Source: JADHUC01 sp964623055 (lineage in GTDB: Bacteria > Planctomycetota > Planctomycetia > Pirellulales > Pirellulaceae). Taken from it: a stretch of DNA of 64,000 nt. Numbering within the stretch: the first letter of the stretch is position 1; each line of letters begins with the position of its first letter. Shown here in pieces: positions 63,001 through 64,000 of the stretch. A model generated the notes under the pieces. The model was not told the origin of the DNA and did not search any database. It saw only the letters and a list, made by a program, of their open reading frames with translations. The stretch covers positions 1-64,000 of the forward strand of contig CAZURK010000024.1 of NCBI GenBank assembly GCA_964623055.1, in the 5' to 3' direction. The position numbers and the translations under genes are program-made.

Positions 63001-63091
63001 CCCCGTAGTCAAAGGAGGCACAGCCATAGACCACAAGGCACGAATCATCGTTTCCCTGCAAAACGGCCAAGTTTTGTGTTTCGCTGAATGA
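60065..63091 (+). CDS. PQQ-like beta-propeller protein with N-terminal degenerate methyltransferase-like segment
   Basis: 1008 residues; signal-like VCVWAFAVAAFVLAIGPIS after a basic N-terminus, ribosome-binding site GGAGG 8 nt upstream. Residues about 45-155 look like the second half of a Rossmann methyltransferase: GICVVLGLPRADQPESV, KRIYVNRAVLDSIHLADNLA and ILRVLHPGGRAIIG, aligning with the corresponding parts of the 54.8-58.3 kb protein. The glycine-rich cofactor loop is lost. PQQ-like blades fill the rest (LLAVNAYNGTILWKRPV, CLGCLDAESGEVIWKTTN, IRALDASNGKPRWKGYTGG, HVYALDAVTGEVKWYND). Likely non-catalytic, a periplasmic propeller. It follows the sulfatase by 118 bp on the same strand. 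Confidence 0.87.
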   Translation: MKRRIRRPTITSVCVWAFAVAAFVLAIGPISLGAEVGFAPKKAGIQKGICVVLGLPRADQPESVTALTEGNQLLVYFQSPSCAEATAVRQAAEDAGLLGKRIYVNRAVLDSIHLADNLADVALVASSVAESVAKEEILRVLHPGGRAIIGSETVVKPLADGTDDWCYPYHGPDNNPQSADQVVRAPYLTQFIAEPKFAPSPAVTVASAGRVFRVTGHLAHKANQNPMLNTLLAVNAYNGTILWKRPVSEGFMVLRNTIIATPETLYMADDNSCKLLDAATGKLIGEIRSPEPQVDGTVWKWMALDGDVLCGLVGDEEFKASVLRSDVFGVGGWPRANWPGFDYQDAKTAWGQGRTLFAVNVKTKEVLWRHREQEFVDGRAVCMRNGRIYFLSPEKCLGCLDAESGEVIWKTTNPDLLKAIGPRFAAQPRWTGLSPMIYVRCNDEYLFFSGPRMPRVVVVSTKDGKLAWQKEVIMQDGGSVHLLLREDAIYAVAMRGGDSSFSMEYETGNVLSHFVGGRGCTAVTGSADSIFYRAPGGTTRIDLDAATARHIAPMRPPCYEGVIISGGLLHWGPWKCRCQLSLYGNICLAPAGNFDFRPGADQSRIVRGHGNPTTVEKFDVQPNDWLTYQGDNHRTSTTKAAIPWKVSAQWTTEPTVAGMPTAPVVAGGIVFVGDDSGVIRALDASNGKPRWKGYTGGAIFFPPAVFEGRVYVGSADGHVYAFEAATGRPLWKFRAAPAHRWIPVLGKLSSTWPVAGGVVVDNGTVYAAAGIAHYDGTHVYALDAVTGEVKWYNDTSGTLSPAAENGVSLQGELFLRGDQLCFAGGNACDLASYELKTGKCTSTITDRVGSSYRTVFYPYYPEFGQYVSLNHTFADGKTLNYAVDYSGAVHSTLALFEQLPRNVAKLGPNWRILPRRGQPAIKAPTVWEHRHRVKYNSFIVAPDVVLAAGQSDAAGQTESFLSAVSIEGGTEIWRQELPAPVVKGGTAIDHKARIIVSLQNGQVLCFAE

Positions 63092-63242
63092 ACGCCTTAG
63101 GACCGGGAAGCCCCTCGAACCGGAACTTCCCGACTTGGTGCCAATTGAGCGTGCTGACGGTGCAACGAGCAAGCCATTTCGATCGGGAAATCCCGCAAGC
63201 GTGTCAATCAGTCCTTAGATGTCCTCAAGACCGACGACTCCC

Positions 63243-63677
63243 TCAACCCGTACTCTCCCGGCGAAAAATCAAGCGAACCGTCCCGTACAAATCGCCTTCC
63301 AACCCGTCGAGCGTGTGTTCAATGTCTTCGAGCGGGCCCAGCTTGCTGGACCACATTCCGTTTTCCAGTTGACGGGCGGCGTGCGTAGGTTGTTCGCCGT
63401 TTGCGTACAGTGCTATCTTCGCGATGCCGGGCTCCGTATTCGCATCCTCGCAGAGGAGGAATCCTCTGGTCGCGAAGGCGAGTTCGAAGCTTCTTAGCGA
63501 TTCCTCGCGGGGAACGTCTTTCAGCCAGTAGCCGAGCCCCGCTGGATCGGGCCACCACCAGTTGTCTCGGTCACCGAGGGCCCAGGCGATGCAGTTGTAT
63601 TGCGGGTTCGGTGGACTCGTGACCCTGTACGAGAGCTGCTGCAAGTTGGGGAAGTACTGTTCTAGCGAGTTCACCAC
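63243..63677 (-). CDS. Conserved small protein of unknown function (NCIAWALG-type)
   Basis: 144 residues, cytoplasmic. Conserved-looking features are QYNCIAWALGDRDNWWWPDP, FATRGFLLCEDANTEPGIAKI and a C-terminal THAARQLENGMWSSKLGPLE with DGLEGDLYGTVRLI. I recall an uncharacterised bacterial family with this NCIAWALG and KIALYA plus THAARQL pattern (similar to DUF7689). A Cys/His pair (Cys29 and the His in THAARQ) could form a cysteine-peptidase-like NlpC/P60-like or transglutaminase-like site, but this is only a suggestion. It overlaps its upstream neighbour by 7 bp. Confidence 0.75.
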   Translation of the reverse strand: MVNSLEQYFPNLQQLSYRVTSPPNPQYNCIAWALGDRDNWWWPDPAGLGYWLKDVPREESLRSFELAFATRGFLLCEDANTEPGIAKIALYANGEQPTHAARQLENGMWSSKLGPLEDIEHTLDGLEGDLYGTVRLIFRRESTG

Positions 63678-63991
63678 TCGTATCCCTGGTCACGTCCCCA
63701 ATTCAACCAGTCTTGAGCCATGGCCACGAGATTGCCGCGGTGTTCTTCGGGGACCGGATCAATGCCCGTGATGGATTTCAAGGCCCAGAACCAGTGATCC
63801 GGCATTCTGTCTACTTCCCGCAACAAGAACGGTATGGCCGCTTGGCCCATCCCTATGATCTCTTGATACGCCGGATGCATGGCCATCTGAGTGATCGAAG
63901 ACGTAGGACCCCGTTCGGATTTCCATCTCTCTGCCAGACGGCCGAATCGCTCCGCGTCAACGGGCTGGGCAACGAGCGTCGCTTCACTCAC
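63671..63991 (-). CDS. Small protein of unknown function, partner of the NCIAWALG-type gene
   Basis: 106 residues, MSEATLVAQPVDAERFGRLA at the start, then HPAYQEIIGMGQAAIPFLLR, DHWFWALKSITGIDPVPEEH and WLNWGRDQGYEW. Helical, acidic at the ends and with many Trp residues. No fold recognised. The 7-bp overlap with the downstream gene points to a two-gene operon, possibly an uncharacterised pair such as toxin and partner, but nothing in the sequence proves that. The start lies 9 bp from the window edge, so a longer start beyond the edge is possible. Confidence 0.7.
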   Translation of the reverse strand: MSEATLVAQPVDAERFGRLAERWKSERGPTSSITQMAMHPAYQEIIGMGQAAIPFLLREVDRMPDHWFWALKSITGIDPVPEEHRGNLVAMAQDWLNWGRDQGYEW

Positions 63992-64000
63992 AAGTCCGTC

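Noticed and set aside
1..64000. CRISPR array, rRNA or tRNA genes, prophage or transposase
   Set aside because: No regularly spaced direct repeats, no recognisable RNA-gene sequence and no integrase or transposase motif was seen. The inverted repeats lack spacers and occur singly. A tRNA scan would be the definitive test.

Overview
The window looks like chromosomal DNA of a planctomycete, most likely a Pirellulales-type member of Planctomycetota. This is inferred from gene content, not from a marker gene. The signs are four secreted sulfatases, an HzsA-related c-type cytochrome, a CRTAC1/ASPIC-UnbV protein, PQQ-type beta-propellers, LamG fusions, a Tat-exported Gfo/Idh/MocA oxidoreductase, and Ser/Thr kinases next to unusual sigma factors. 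GC content is high. I saw no rRNA, tRNA, CRISPR array, phage gene or transposase.

Layout. 1-4.1 kb (minus strand): a tightly packed sulfatase, MFS transporter and oxidoreductase-cyclase fusion, cut by the left edge. 4.5-6.5 kb: an EF-hand protein, a small ferredoxin and a small exported protein. 7.0-16.7 kb (plus strand): five exported proteins that look like one redox locus. They are an HzsA-related propeller with two haem sites, a CRTAC1 protein, a giant decahaem cytochrome/YVTN/peroxidase-like fusion, a two-component-regulator-type propeller, and a periplasmic binding protein. 16.8-27.2 kb: ceramidase-like/LamG protein, BNR propeller, GH10-like hydrolase, pectate lyase-like protein, sulfatase, pfkB kinase and xylose isomerase. 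This is glycan and sugar catabolism.

27.5-39.1 kb is the most unusual block. The plus-strand operon encodes a zinc-ribbon GTPase with a C-terminal membrane helix, a HEAT-repeat protein carrying a similar zinc ribbon, a GAP1-like membrane-anchored protein, and a Ser/Thr kinase fused to a formylglycine-generating-enzyme-like domain. It is flanked by a minus-strand pair (membrane coiled-coil protein and membrane protein). A second minus-strand pair follows, an FHA-like protein and a sigma-like protein whose region-2-like segment is duplicated in tandem. The set resembles the GTPase/GAP1 class of predicted NTP-dependent conflict systems, with extra signalling parts.

39.4-50.1 kb: UbiD decarboxylase with a large GH-A-like hydrolase, a PQQ propeller, a sulfatase, a DinB plus Ada-like alkylation-repair pair, and a Tat-exported oxidoreductase. 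50.3-54.7 kb: a 1235-residue Ser/Thr kinase-TIR-P-loop ATPase fusion, convergent with an ECF-like sigma factor. 54.8-63.1 kb: two very large PQQ-propeller proteins carrying methyltransferase-like segments, on either side of a sulfatase. 63.2-64.0 kb: two small overlapping genes of unknown function.

At least six sequence types of long intergenic inverted repeat are scattered through the window. Two types occur twice. One copy is exactly 129 bp long and lies in frame inside the 5' end of the decahaem cytochrome gene.
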